Part shown: positions 14,891-21,760 of the stretch, piece after piece
Numbering within the stretch: the first letter of the stretch is position 1
How the letters are laid out: every line of letters begins with the position of its first letter
Origin: Clostridiales bacterium
Lineage (GTDB): Bacteria > Bacillota > Clostridia > Oscillospirales > Oscillospiraceae
Direction of reading: 5' to 3'
DNA: 21,760 bases
Assembly: GCA_019421525.1 (NCBI GenBank)
Contig: JAHZFC010000007.1
Span: 1,787-23,546 of the forward strand
Notes under the pieces: generated by a model
Database searches by the model: none
Seen by the model: only the letters and a program-made list of their open reading frames with translations
Told to the model about the DNA's origin: nothing
Position numbers and translations under genes: made by a program

Positions 14891-14925
14891 TCGTACTTTA
14901 GGATGCCCCGTTCTCCGGGGTACGA
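14891..14925. promoter_or_regulatory. Leader hairpin upstream of pstS
   Basis: TCGTA (14891-14895) pairs with TACGA (14921-14925) and encloses CCCCG-TTCTC-CGGGG (14906-14920), with an asymmetric bulge. It falls in the roughly 90-base leader between the predicted start and the pstS ribosome binding site and could protect the message 5' end. Confidence 0.4.
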
Positions 14926-14944
14926 TTTGAGTGTACAAAAGAAA

Positions 14945-15025
14945 TGTAAAGTCCGCATTGTACCCTTTGTAAAGTCTGTGTAAACGGAGAGGATCTGTAA
15001 AAAGAGGCGGTTTTTACATTGTAAA
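14945..15025 (-). promoter_or_regulatory. pst operon promoter with Pho-box-like TTTACA repeats
   Basis: On the minus strand, TTTACA (14984-14979) and TACAAT (14962-14957) are separated by 16 bases and form a plausible -35/-10 pair. TTTACA occurs at 14945-14950, 14968-14973, 14979-14984, 14996-15001 and 15020-15025 (as TGTAAA on the plus strand). The pair at 14968 and 14979 has a 5-base spacer and an 11-base period, matching the PhoP box of Bacillus (TT[ATC]ACA direct repeats, about 5-base spacing). PhoB in this window is the natural binder. The plus-strand reading TGTAAA-N5-TGTAAA also fits the WalR consensus. Confidence 0.75.
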
Positions 15026-15120
15026 GGCGGCCGGTTCAGGCATTTTACACAGACTTGTCCGCCGTGTGGGGACAGCCGTCGGGCCAGGTGGGAAATGGGA
15101 AGCGGTTCAAGGGAGCGTCC

Positions 15121-15158
15121 AAACAAAAAAGCCTCCCGTGGTCTCCACGGGAGGCTTT
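15121..15158 (-). terminator. Intrinsic terminator of the cupin-SDR unit
   Basis: AAAGCCTCCCGTGG-TCT-CCACGGGAGGCTTT is a perfect 14-bp stem. On the minus strand it runs into a T tract (A run at 15125-15130 on the plus strand). It lies about 30 bases past the SDR stop and insulates the pst promoter region from read-through. Confidence 0.85.
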
Positions 15159-15187
15159 GAAAGGTCTTGCAGCGTGTACCTAAAAGA

Positions 15188-16069
15188 TCAGGACGTAGCC
15201 ACCAGGCCGCCATCGGGATAGATGGAGTTGGCAGTGACGAAGTCAGAAGCGGGGGAAGCCAGGTACATGACGGTGCCCACGATGTCGGACTCATAGCCGA
15301 TACGCATAGCGGGCTCGTTGGCAGCGATGTTGTTGCGGACGGTCTCATCGGGGGGCAGCAAGCCGACCATCATCGGGGTGTAGGTGATGGTGGGGCCGAC
15401 CAGGTTGACCTGGATGTTGGGACGCAGGTCGGCGGCGAAGGCCTTGGTCAGCATCTCCACAGCGCCCTTGGTGGTGTTGTAGGGGACGTTGCCGTTGCCG
15501 CCGTTGGCCACAGCGCGGATGCCGCGGACGGAGCCGATGTTGATGATCTTGCCGTAGCCAGCACAGGGAGTGGCCTGGCCGGGGGTGAAGGTGGAGGGAT
15601 CGGCCACAGTGCCGTCCTCGGTGTTGTGCTCCTTCATCCAGTTGCCGAAGTACTTGCAGGTGAACATCAGGGAGGTGATGTTGGTGTTCAGCATGCCGTT
15701 CCACACCTTGGTGTCGATCTCCCAGGACCACATCTTCTTGTTGTAGCCCTGAGAGTTGACCAGGATGTCCACGCCGCCCAGGCCCTCGGGGCTGACGGTG
15801 AACTCCACCATCTTCTTGACGGTCTCCTCGTCACCGGCGTCGCCGGCGAAGTAGGTGACCTTGACGCCCTCAGCGGCGCCGGCCTTGATGTCCTCGCAGG
15901 CGGCCTTCAGGGCGTCCTCACGACGGGAGGAGATCAGCACATCCACACCGCGCTGGGCAAAAGCCTTGGCGATCTCCTTGCCGAAACCGCCGGCGCCGCC
16001 GACCACGACGGCCTTCTTGCCCTTGATGTCAAAGATGTCGGCATAATTGCCAGCTAAAACCTTAGGCAT
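15188..16069 (-). CDS. Short-chain dehydrogenase/reductase, substrate unknown
   Basis: The protein has 293 residues with a classical SDR fold. The nucleotide-binding motif is GGAGGFG (24-30), with Arg49-Arg50 after the second strand. The catalytic set is Ser180, Tyr197 and Lys201 (YNTTK); the Ser-Tyr spacing is a little long because of an inserted AVANGGNGN. The usual NNAG motif reads NSQG (105-108). The C-terminus has the common YPDGG. It would oxidise or reduce a small alcohol, sugar or polyol in the cytosol; it looks closest to sugar-alcohol or gluconate-type SDRs, but that is a weak inference. The start is ATG 16069 after AAGGAG. The codons are strongly biased toward a GC-ending set, consistent with high expression. 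The cupin gene precedes it by 179 bases in the same direction. Confidence 0.85.
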   Translation of the reverse strand: MPKVLAGNYADIFDIKGKKAVVVGGAGGFGKEIAKAFAQRGVDVLISSRREDALKAACEDIKAGAAEGVKVTYFAGDAGDEETVKKMVEFTVSPEGLGGVDILVNSQGYNKKMWSWEIDTKVWNGMLNTNITSLMFTCKYFGNWMKEHNTEDGTVADPSTFTPGQATPCAGYGKIINIGSVRGIRAVANGGNGNVPYNTTKGAVEMLTKAFAADLRPNIQVNLVGPTITYTPMMVGLLPPDETVRNNIAANEPAMRIGYESDIVGTVMYLASPASDFVTANSIYPDGGLVATS

Positions 16070-16248
16070 AACTCATTACTCCTTTGTTGTTGATTTTTGG
16101 TCCAGAGCTGAGATCCGGCTCACAGATCCGGCTCTTCCGCTTCGGACCGGAAAAACAGATTCATTTCAGGGCCCCGGGCTCAACGAAGTCAAGCCCCGCC
16201 GCAGGTGCGGCGTCACAAGCGTTCTGGCCGCAGGGCAAGACCTTGAGA
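16070..16248. other. Cupin-SDR spacer with a tandem 11-mer
   Basis: This 179-base gap holds AGATCCGGCTC twice (16111-16121 and 16124-16134, 13-base period), a few short GC inverted repeats, and the SDR ribosome binding site AAGGAG near 16080. I see no riboswitch and no promoter better than chance, so the SDR is probably read from the cupin promoter. Confidence 0.45.
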
Positions 16249-16614
16249 TCAGGCCTGGGGAGGCAGCAGGGTGACCAGCATCTTGCACACGGTGGTGCCG
16301 GTGTTGGTGACGGACTTGGGGCAGCCGCCGCAGCAGTGGAAGGAGTCGCCCGCGTGGAGGACGGTCTCGGTGTCCTCGGTCTTCAGGGTCATCTCGCCCT
16401 CCAGGATGTAATAGATGGACTCCAGAGGATTGGCGCCGTAGTCGCAGCCGCCGCCGGGGATAAAGTAAGTGATGCCCTGGATCATCTTGCCGCCATCCAC
16501 GTCAGCGGGATCGTGCAGACGGGTGGGGACACACTCATTGTGGCCGGGAGCGGTGTAGGAGTAGACAGTGGAGCCCTCCACGCCCTTGGCACGCTGGATC
16601 TTGTACTGAGCCAT
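16249..16614 (-). CDS. Small single-domain cupin protein with a cysteine cluster
   Basis: The protein has 121 residues, one cupin barrel. The first cupin motif region is GGGCDYGANPLESIYYILEGE (about 54-74), where Cys57 and Asp58 stand in place of the usual HxH pair and Glu65 and the closing Gly are kept. The second motif reads GDSFHCC-GGC-PKSVTNTG (about 89-106), keeping the His93 and Asn104 positions but adding Cys94, Cys95 and Cys98. I chose ATG 16614 because AAGGAAG lies about seven bases upstream; GTG 16632 overlaps that site. Cupins of this size are often isomerases, dioxygenases or ligand sensors. The metal ligands here are unusual, so the function is not assigned. It forms a unit with the SDR downstream. 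Confidence 0.8.
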   Translation of the reverse strand: MAQYKIQRAKGVEGSTVYSYTAPGHNECVPTRLHDPADVDGGKMIQGITYFIPGGGCDYGANPLESIYYILEGEMTLKTEDTETVLHAGDSFHCCGGCPKSVTNTGTTVCKMLVTLLPPQA

Positions 16615-16930
16615 GGTAAAACTTCCTTTCACAGAAAATTTTGTGGACGTTCAGCGCCGCAAACAAAGTTTGCCAGCTAACTACTGTTATTAGTTTAGCA
16701 GATTGCCCACAAAAGTCAAGGGATACGGAGAAGAACGGCGGATCTTTCCATCCACAAAGTTTGCCCCTGAATTTTGTGACATTTGCTGATAGCGGCCTCA
16801 GGCTCCAGATCAGGCCCTTGTCTGCGGCCGATATACAGCCCCCGCGGAGCGCTCAGAGCGGAGGGCGCGGGCCGCCTCCAGGCCCTCCCGGGCGCCCACG
16901 GGGCCCTGTCTGCCGGCCGCCGGGCATCGC
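16615..16930. other. Non-coding gap upstream of the cupin gene
   Basis: This 316-base gap contains the cupin promoter (16692-16719), a hairpin GCAAAC-AAA-GTTTGC (16659-16673), and repeated 12-mers ACAAAGTTTGCC at 16663-16674 and 16754-16765. The GC-rich part (about 16830-16930) next to the GH3 stop has only weak imperfect inverted repeats and no T tract, so I cannot name a terminator for GH3. Confidence 0.6.
16692..16719 (-). promoter_or_regulatory. Predicted sigma-A promoter of the cupin-SDR unit
   Basis: On the minus strand, TTGACT (16719-16714) and TAAACT (16697-16692) are separated by 16 bases, giving a leader of about 70 bases. Identical 12-mers flank it, one in the leader and one upstream of the -35 box, which suggests a regulator bound on both sides. 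Confidence 0.6.
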
Positions 16931-19207
16931 TCAGCATCCCGCTCCCGTCCGGACCGCCTCATCCATCCGGACTGCATAGTCCGCCAGCTCCTCTACGGTC
17001 AGGGGGCGGCCGGCCATATGGTTTGCGGTGCGCAGGGGCAGCTGCGTCAGGAAGGGGTCGCGGCAGGTGTCAGGGTCGTACATAGGGGAGGCTGCCATCA
17101 GCTCCCGCAGGATGGGAAGGGTCCGGCGGTCCGATGCCAGCCGGCCCAGGGTGGTGTCCATGGTCACGTGGGTCAGCCGGTCCCAGCCAGGCGCCTCCAC
17201 CCTCACCGCCCCGGCCAGGCGGATGTCAGCCGAGGAGGCGCCCACCAGGATCTGGTAGATGCCGGGCTCCACCACCCACTCTCCCCGCTCCGGGTTGTAC
17301 CGCGCCAGGTCCCGGCGGCCCAGGGAGAAGGAGATCTGCTTTTCCTCGCCGGGCTCCAGGAAGATGCGGCGGAATGCCCGCAGCTCCTTGACCGGCCGGG
17401 GCACCGAGCTGTGCTCCGGCGCCACATAGAGCTGTACCACTTCGGCGCCGGCACAGGCGCCGGTGTTGCCCACGGTGAGGGAGACGGTCAGCCCGTCCTC
17501 CGGCCGGATCTGCTGGGCCGACAGCGCCAGCGCGGAGTAGCGGAAGGCGGTATAGCTCAGGCCATGGCCAAAGGGGAAGGCCACCGGCCGGTCCGCGTAC
17601 TCGTAGTAGCGGTAGCCCACAAAGACTCCCTCCCCATAGCGGATGGAGGTGCTGCTCCCGTGGAAGCCGCAGGTGCAGGCCGGCGTATGGCACAGCCGGA
17701 GGGGGAAGGTCTCCGCCAGCTTCCCGCTGGGGACGGCGTCGCCAAAGACCAGATCCGCCACCGCGCCGCCGATCCCATCCCCGGCGGTATAGGTGTCCAG
17801 CAGAGCGGGTGCCCGGTCCAGCCAGGGCAGCTCCACCGGCGCGCCGGCGGTCAGGATCACGGCCGTGTTGGGGTTTGCCGCCAGCACCGCGACGGCCAGC
17901 GCCAGATGGGCAGGGGGGAGGGACAGGTCCGTGCGGTCCTGCCCCTCTGCCTCGAAGTCCTCGGTCAGGCCGATGAACAGGAGGACGCGGTCCGCCTGCG
18001 CCGCACAGGCGGCCGCCTCCTCCACCAGGGACGGCTCTACCCGCTTCCCGTCCGCCCGGTCATACCCGGGGGCATAGGTGAAGCGCGCCTGGGGGGCGGA
18101 GCGGCGCAGCTCATCCCAGGCGTTTTCCACCCGGTAGGAGGCCACATGGGAGCTCCCGCCCCCCTGGTACCGGGGCGAGCGGGCCAGCGCGCCGATGACC
18201 GCGATGGAGCCTTTTTTCTCCAGAGGGAGCAGGCCGCCGTCATTTTTCAGCAGCACCATGCACTCCGCGGCTGCCGCCCGGGCCAGGCGGTGATGGGCCT
18301 CCAGGTCGGGCGCCTCCGGCGCGGGACCGGCGGGGCTGGTGCGCCCGATCAGCTGCAAGATCCGTGCTACGCAGGCATCCAGCTCCTGCTCCGTCAGCTG
18401 CCCGGCCTCCAGCGCCTGCCGCAGGCGCTGGTCGCTGTAGCCAAAGGTGCCCGGCATCTCCAGGTCCAGTCCGGCCGCCGCCGAGACCTCCCGGCGGGAC
18501 ACGCTGCCAAAGTCGGAGATGACCACGCCGTCGAACCCCCACTCCTCCCGCAGCACCTGGGTCAGCAGCCACCGGTCCTCCGCGCAGTAGGTCCCGTTGA
18601 GCTTGTTGTAGGCGTTCATGATGCACCAGGGCGCGGCGGTCCTGACCACCCGCTCGAAGGCGGACAGGTACAGCTCCCGCAGAGTCCGCTGGTCCACCAC
18701 GGAGTCGGACACCAGCCGGTAGTCCTCCTGGTTGTTGCAGGCCAAATGCTTGGGGCAGGCGGCAACGCCCACCGCCTGGAGCGCCCGGACGAAGCTGGCG
18801 GCCAGCTCTCCGGACAGACAGGGATCCTCAGAGTAATACTCAAAGGAGCGCCCGCACAGGGGGGAGCGCTTCAGGTTGAAGGCGGGGCCGAAGATCACCT
18901 GGATCCCCAGCGCCCGGGCCTCCAGCCCCACGGCCCGGCCCACCTGGGCCAGCAGGTCCCGGTCCCAGCTGGAGGCCAGCGCGGCGCCTGTGGGGAAGCA
19001 GGTCGCCGGGGCGCTGGCGCCCAGGCCCATGTGGTTTGCGTCCTCTTTCGTCTGGGCCCGGACGCCGTGGGGGCCGTCGCTGAGCTTCAGGGGCGCGATC
19101 CCCAGCCTAGGGACCCCTCTGGTATAGGTGAGATCTGAGCCGGTCAGCAGGGAGATCTTCTCCTCCCGGGTCATCTGCCCGATCAGGTCTGCCATGGTCT
19201 GTTCCAT
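16931..19207 (-). CDS. GH3 family beta-glucosidase
   Basis: The protein has 758 residues without a signal peptide, so it acts inside the cell on imported oligosaccharides or glycosides. The N-terminal barrel (about 10-300) has the Lys153-His154 pair in CPKHLACNNQE and the likely nucleophile Asp232 in VVISDFGS. The alpha/beta sandwich is at about 315-530, the fibronectin-III-like domain at about 575-650 (AEVVQLYVAP..., then RELSFSLGRRDLA-like), and a C-terminal tail of about 90 residues typical of clostridial GH3 enzymes. I chose ATG 19207 because AAAGGA lies eight bases upstream; ATG 19216 is butted against that site. It lies 26 bases past the AraC-type regulator gene and is probably its co-transcribed target. 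The sugar specificity cannot be set from sequence alone. Confidence 0.92.
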   Translation of the reverse strand: MEQTMADLIGQMTREEKISLLTGSDLTYTRGVPRLGIAPLKLSDGPHGVRAQTKEDANHMGLGASAPATCFPTGAALASSWDRDLLAQVGRAVGLEARALGIQVIFGPAFNLKRSPLCGRSFEYYSEDPCLSGELAASFVRALQAVGVAACPKHLACNNQEDYRLVSDSVVDQRTLRELYLSAFERVVRTAAPWCIMNAYNKLNGTYCAEDRWLLTQVLREEWGFDGVVISDFGSVSRREVSAAAGLDLEMPGTFGYSDQRLRQALEAGQLTEQELDACVARILQLIGRTSPAGPAPEAPDLEAHHRLARAAAAECMVLLKNDGGLLPLEKKGSIAVIGALARSPRYQGGGSSHVASYRVENAWDELRRSAPQARFTYAPGYDRADGKRVEPSLVEEAAACAAQADRVLLFIGLTEDFEAEGQDRTDLSLPPAHLALAVAVLAANPNTAVILTAGAPVELPWLDRAPALLDTYTAGDGIGGAVADLVFGDAVPSGKLAETFPLRLCHTPACTCGFHGSSTSIRYGEGVFVGYRYYEYADRPVAFPFGHGLSYTAFRYSALALSAQQIRPEDGLTVSLTVGNTGACAGAEVVQLYVAPEHSSVPRPVKELRAFRRIFLEPGEEKQISFSLGRRDLARYNPERGEWVVEPGIYQILVGASSADIRLAGAVRVEAPGWDRLTHVTMDTTLGRLASDRRTLPILRELMAASPMYDPDTCRDPFLTQLPLRTANHMAGRPLTVEELADYAVRMDEAVRTGAGC

Positions 19208-19233
19208 ATCGTCCATCCTTTCCCGCTGCGGGG

Positions 19234-20490
19234 TCAGCGCAGCTCGTTGCGATAGGTCCGGGGGCTCACACCCTCGGATCGTTTGAACCGCCTGGAAAAA
19301 TATTTCGGGTCCTGGAAGCCCACCGCCTCCGCGATCTGCTGGATCGTGCGGTCGGAATGGCGCAGGAGCAGCTTGGCCTGCTCCAGGCGCACCTGAGTGA
19401 TGTGGTCTGTCAGGACCATGCCCGTCTCCCGCCGGAACAGGCCGCTGAGATACTGGGGATTCAGCCCCACATGCCCCGCGATGTCCGCCAGGGTGAGCCG
19501 GTGGGCCAGGTTGGCCCGGATGTACCGCATCGCCTCCTCCACCGGCTGCTTCCGGCCGGCGGTGAACAGCGCCTCATACCGGCGCAGCAGCGCCGGGAGC
19601 GCGTCCAGGCAGACCTGCTCCGCCTCCCCGTAGTCCAGGCAGCGGTCCAGCCGCCGCTGGATCTCCGCCGCCTCGGCGGGCGCCTGCCCCGGCGGCAGCC
19701 GGTCCCGGATGACTGCGGCACACAGGTCCGCGATCGCCCGGGGCAGCTGGCCGGCCAGACAGGGATATGTGCCGATATAGTCTGCCCCGTCCCGGAGCAC
19801 GGCCCCGATCTGGCCGCGCAGGCCGGCGGGGTCCGCCGTCTCCATGCTGCGGCGGAGCGCGGCCTTCCGCGCGGGGGTCAGCACCGACAGCAGGTCGCCC
19901 AGGGTGTGCAGCAGCTCATTGCTGTCGTACTTCTGGTCCAGACCGGATACGATCCCGGACTCTGCGGCCTGCAGGGCGGAGCGGAAGCACAGGCCCAGCT
20001 CCCGGACATGGGGGACCGGCACGCCCTCCCCCATGACGAAGGCGAACGCCCGGTGGTCGTGGGCCGTGCAGATCTCTGCGAACAGGCGGCTGATCCCCAG
20101 CTTGAACAGACGGGTCTCTCGGGAGTCCCGATGTGTGGTGATGTTGAACACGCAGACCAGCAGGTTCCCATCGGACGCCAGCTCGGACTCATGGAACAGC
20201 AGGCGGAGCCCCGCGCGCATGTGCCCCTCCAGCTCCTCCATGAGCGCCGGGATCTGCTGCGCCGCCTGCTCCGTTTTGGGGATCGCCTTGAGGACCAGCA
20301 CGTTATAGGCATAGTAGGGCAGCAGATCCAGACAGAAATACTCGTTGATCTCGGCCAGGTCCCATCCGCGGATATGGCTGTGGGATGCCTCGTCCATCAC
20401 CGCGCGGATGAACAGACGGCGCATACGGCCGGTGAGGACCAGCAGGCGCTGCCGCAGGTCCTCATCGCTGCAGCCCTTAAGATCGTCCAC
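19234..20490 (-). CDS. AraC-family transcriptional regulator
   Basis: The protein has about 418 residues. The last 100 or so residues are the two-helix-turn-helix AraC DNA-binding domain, from MRYIRANLAHRLTLADIA through YLSGLFRRETG to VGFQDPKYFSRRFKRSEG. The N-terminal 300 residues are helical and do not match a ligand domain I recognise. There is no receiver domain, transmembrane segment or cupin-like sugar pocket that I can identify. I chose GTG 20490 because the GGAGGTGG site lies just upstream and the predicted promoter at 20536-20564 excludes the longer frame. It precedes the GH3 gene and diverges from the Rossmann-fold pair; it probably controls one or both. Confidence 0.88.
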   Translation of the reverse strand: MDDLKGCSDEDLRQRLLVLTGRMRRLFIRAVMDEASHSHIRGWDLAEINEYFCLDLLPYYAYNVLVLKAIPKTEQAAQQIPALMEELEGHMRAGLRLLFHESELASDGNLLVCVFNITTHRDSRETRLFKLGISRLFAEICTAHDHRAFAFVMGEGVPVPHVRELGLCFRSALQAAESGIVSGLDQKYDSNELLHTLGDLLSVLTPARKAALRRSMETADPAGLRGQIGAVLRDGADYIGTYPCLAGQLPRAIADLCAAVIRDRLPPGQAPAEAAEIQRRLDRCLDYGEAEQVCLDALPALLRRYEALFTAGRKQPVEEAMRYIRANLAHRLTLADIAGHVGLNPQYLSGLFRRETGMVLTDHITQVRLEQAKLLLRHSDRTIQQIAEAVGFQDPKYFSRRFKRSEGVSPRTYRNELR

Positions 20491-20535
20491 GTTCCACCAC
20501 CTCCCCGGCCCCTCCGGCCCTGATGTTCTGCAAAA

Positions 20536-20564
20536 ATTATAGCGTCTGCCCGGACAAAGCACAA
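20536..20564 (-). promoter_or_regulatory. Predicted sigma-A promoter of araC-like-GH3
   Basis: On the minus strand, TTGTGC (20564-20559) and a perfect TATAAT (20541-20536) are separated by 17 bases. The start point would be near 20529, about 40 bases before the GTG start at 20490. Confidence 0.7.
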
Positions 20565-20617
20565 GATGCGAGCGGCAAACGCCTGAAAATAATCTACCGA
20601 TCCTCAAGTTTATGCCC

Positions 20618-20646
20618 TTGTGGGCAGCGGGCCGTCCTTCTATAAT
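20618..20646 (+). promoter_or_regulatory. Predicted sigma-A promoter of the Rossmann-fold gene pair
   Basis: TTGTGG (20618-20623) and TATAAT (20641-20646) are separated by 17 bases. The inverted repeat TGCCC-TTGT-GGGCA (20613-20626) overlaps the -35 box and could be an operator for the divergently encoded AraC-type regulator. Confidence 0.7.
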
Positions 20647-20744
20647 GTAGATATAAGGCGCGCCGCGCCGCCGCAGGGCGGGGCATGGACTGCCCCTGTG
20701 GCTGCGCGCCGCCTGACGGGATACAGAAAAGGAGGGATCGGCAT

Positions 20745-21437
20745 ATGCCGATGCAGGATATCGCGGTCATCGGGATCACCGGCCGGATCGGGAAGCGGGT
20801 GGCCGGAGAGCTACTGGCCCGCGGCGCCCGGGTCCGGGGCGGCAACCGCAGGCCGGAGCGGGTCCGGCCCGTTTTGGAGCCCCTTGGCCTGACGCTGCCC
20901 ACCGCCCAGGTGGACACCGGCGACTATGAGAGCGTGGTGCGCTTCGTCTCCGGCGCGGATGCGGTGGTCCTGGCCACCGCGCCCACCCGGGAGCACCCGG
21001 AGGAATATCCCGGCCACAGCGCCAATGTCATCCGCGCCTGTAAGCAGGCGGGGGTACGGCGGCTGGTGGCGCTGAGCAACTTCATGGCGCTCAAGGGGCC
21101 GGACGGGCGGCCCATGCTGGAGGTGGAGCCCCCTCATCCTGCCTTTGAGCGGGTGGAGCGGGTCTATGCCCAGGAGCGGGACCTGTTTTTTTCGGAGACG
21201 GAGCTGGACTGGCTGCTGGTGGCCCCCCCGGCAGAGGTCATCCCCTACGGGGAGGTGACGGGCCGCTACCGGGTGGGCACCGACACCCTGCTGGTCACCG
21301 ACCCGGAGGACCCAAACTTCAAGCGGACCAGCCGGCTGACCATGGAGGACCTGGCCAGCTTTGCGGCCCAGGAGACCTGGGAGCCGGTCCGCCATCGCCA
21401 GCTGGTCACACTGGCCTATGGGGAGGGAGCGCTATGA
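20745..21437 (+). CDS. NAD(P)-binding Rossmann-fold protein (NmrA/YwnB-like)
   Basis: The protein has 230 residues. It opens with the nucleotide-binding motif GITGRIG (10-16) followed by a stretch of arginines that would favour NADP(H). The pattern VDTGDYESVVRFVSGADAVVLATAP and GVRRLVALSNFMAL matches NAD(P)H-binding proteins of the NmrA/YwnB/azoreductase-like type. No Tyr-x3-Lys SDR active site is obvious, so it may sense or reduce a small molecule. The start is ATG 20745 with GGAGGG eight bases upstream. The following gene overlaps its stop by four bases (ATGA). The divergent regulator is the likely controller. Confidence 0.82.
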   Translation: MPMQDIAVIGITGRIGKRVAGELLARGARVRGGNRRPERVRPVLEPLGLTLPTAQVDTGDYESVVRFVSGADAVVLATAPTREHPEEYPGHSANVIRACKQAGVRRLVALSNFMALKGPDGRPMLEVEPPHPAFERVERVYAQERDLFFSETELDWLLVAPPAEVIPYGEVTGRYRVGTDTLLVTDPEDPNFKRTSRLTMEDLASFAAQETWEPVRHRQLVTLAYGEGAL

Positions 21438-21760
21438 TCGCCGTATGCATTGGGATCACCGGCAACCTGGGGCGGGAGCTGGTGCGGGAGAACCTCCGGC
21501 GCGGCCATGTCCTGCGGGGGATCGCGCCAACAGGCTCTGTGGCGGACCTGGACCCCGCCGTAGAGCTGTCCCACGGCGCCGCGGGGGACCGGGACCTTTT
21601 GTGCCGTGTGTTCCGGGGGGCGGATGTGATCCTCCCGGTATTCCCGCCCGCCCTGGACGATCCGTGGCGCTACCCGGAGGACATCAGGACCGTCCTGGAC
21701 TGCGCGAAGGCGGCCGGGGTGCCCCGGGTGGTGGCGCTCCTGGGCAGCTCGGGAGCGAAG
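21434..21760 (+). CDS. Second Rossmann-fold NAD(P)-binding protein (partial)
   Basis: The first 109 residues are visible before the window ends. It starts at ATG 21434, overlapping the previous stop as ATGA. GITGNLG (7-13) is the nucleotide-binding motif, and VFRGADVILPVFPPALDDPWRYPEDIRTVLDCAKAAGVPRVVAL parallels the neighbour over GADAVV...RACKQAGVRRLVAL. It is therefore a tandem paralogue of the upstream gene, more diverged than a recent copy. No function is assigned. The C-terminus lies outside the window. Confidence 0.8.
   Translation, partial: MIAVCIGITGNLGRELVRENLRRGHVLRGIAPTGSVADLDPAVELSHGAAGDRDLLCRVFRGADVILPVFPPALDDPWRYPEDIRTVLDCAKAAGVPRVVALLGSSGAK

Noticed and set aside
13957..15348. 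463-codon version of pstS starting far upstream
   Set aside because: The extension passes through the SDR terminator, the Pho-box array and the promoter; the lipoprotein signal peptide and ribosome binding site fix the start at 14859.
16716..16937. Minus-strand frame of 73 codons overlapping the GH3 stop
   Set aside because: Its Arg/Ala/Pro-rich sequence, absence of a domain and passage through the cupin promoter argue against a gene.

Overview
The window is a GC-rich chromosomal segment that most resembles a gut Clostridia (Oscillospirales, Flavonifractor/Pseudoflavonifractor-like). The evidence is low-GC-Gram-positive gene content (WalRK, PhoPR-type two-component systems, a lipoprotein PstS), strong AAGGAGG ribosome binding sites, GC-rich codons, and intergenic hairpin repeats of a style I recall from that group. 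The taxonomic call is inference. I see no rRNA, tRNA, CRISPR array or transposase.

Region 1 (1-5174, minus strand) is the essential cell-wall signalling locus: a Nudix hydrolase (nudF-like), walR, walK and a YycH-like membrane regulator that runs off the left edge. A 746-bp non-coding stretch full of hairpins separates walR from walK. It also holds a relic of a second, synonymously diverged walR 3' end. Region 2 (5151-8106) has a PAS/AAA+/Fis sigma-54 activator diverging from a MATE transporter, with back-to-back sigma-A promoters and a palindrome at the activator's start site.

Region 3 (8107-8550) is a gene-free hairpin block bounded by two nearly identical terminal hairpins in inverted orientation. 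It looks like a MITE-type element that also serves as the terminator for the convergent MATE and phoR transcripts. Region 4 (8551-15025, minus strand) is a complete phosphate-starvation locus, pstS-pstC-pstA-pstB-phoU-phoB-phoR, read from one promoter overlapped by TTTACA (TGTAAA) Pho-box-like repeats. Hairpins between pstS and pstC and between phoU and phoB could set relative expression.

Region 5 (15121-16719, minus strand) is a two-gene unit of a small cysteine-rich cupin and an SDR dehydrogenase, with its own promoter and a clear terminator. Its substrate is unknown. Region 6 (16931-21760) has an AraC-family regulator followed by a GH3 beta-glucosidase (minus strand), diverging from two overlapping Rossmann-fold genes (plus strand); the second is cut by the window edge.

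Phosphate supply and cell-wall homeostasis systems therefore sit within about 15 kb. The Pho-box array of pstS, read on the opposite strand, also fits the published WalR consensus. The observations most worth following are the walR relic, the 412-bp inverted-hairpin element, the Pho/Wal-like array, and the cupin with a CCxxC cluster where the metal-binding motif is expected.
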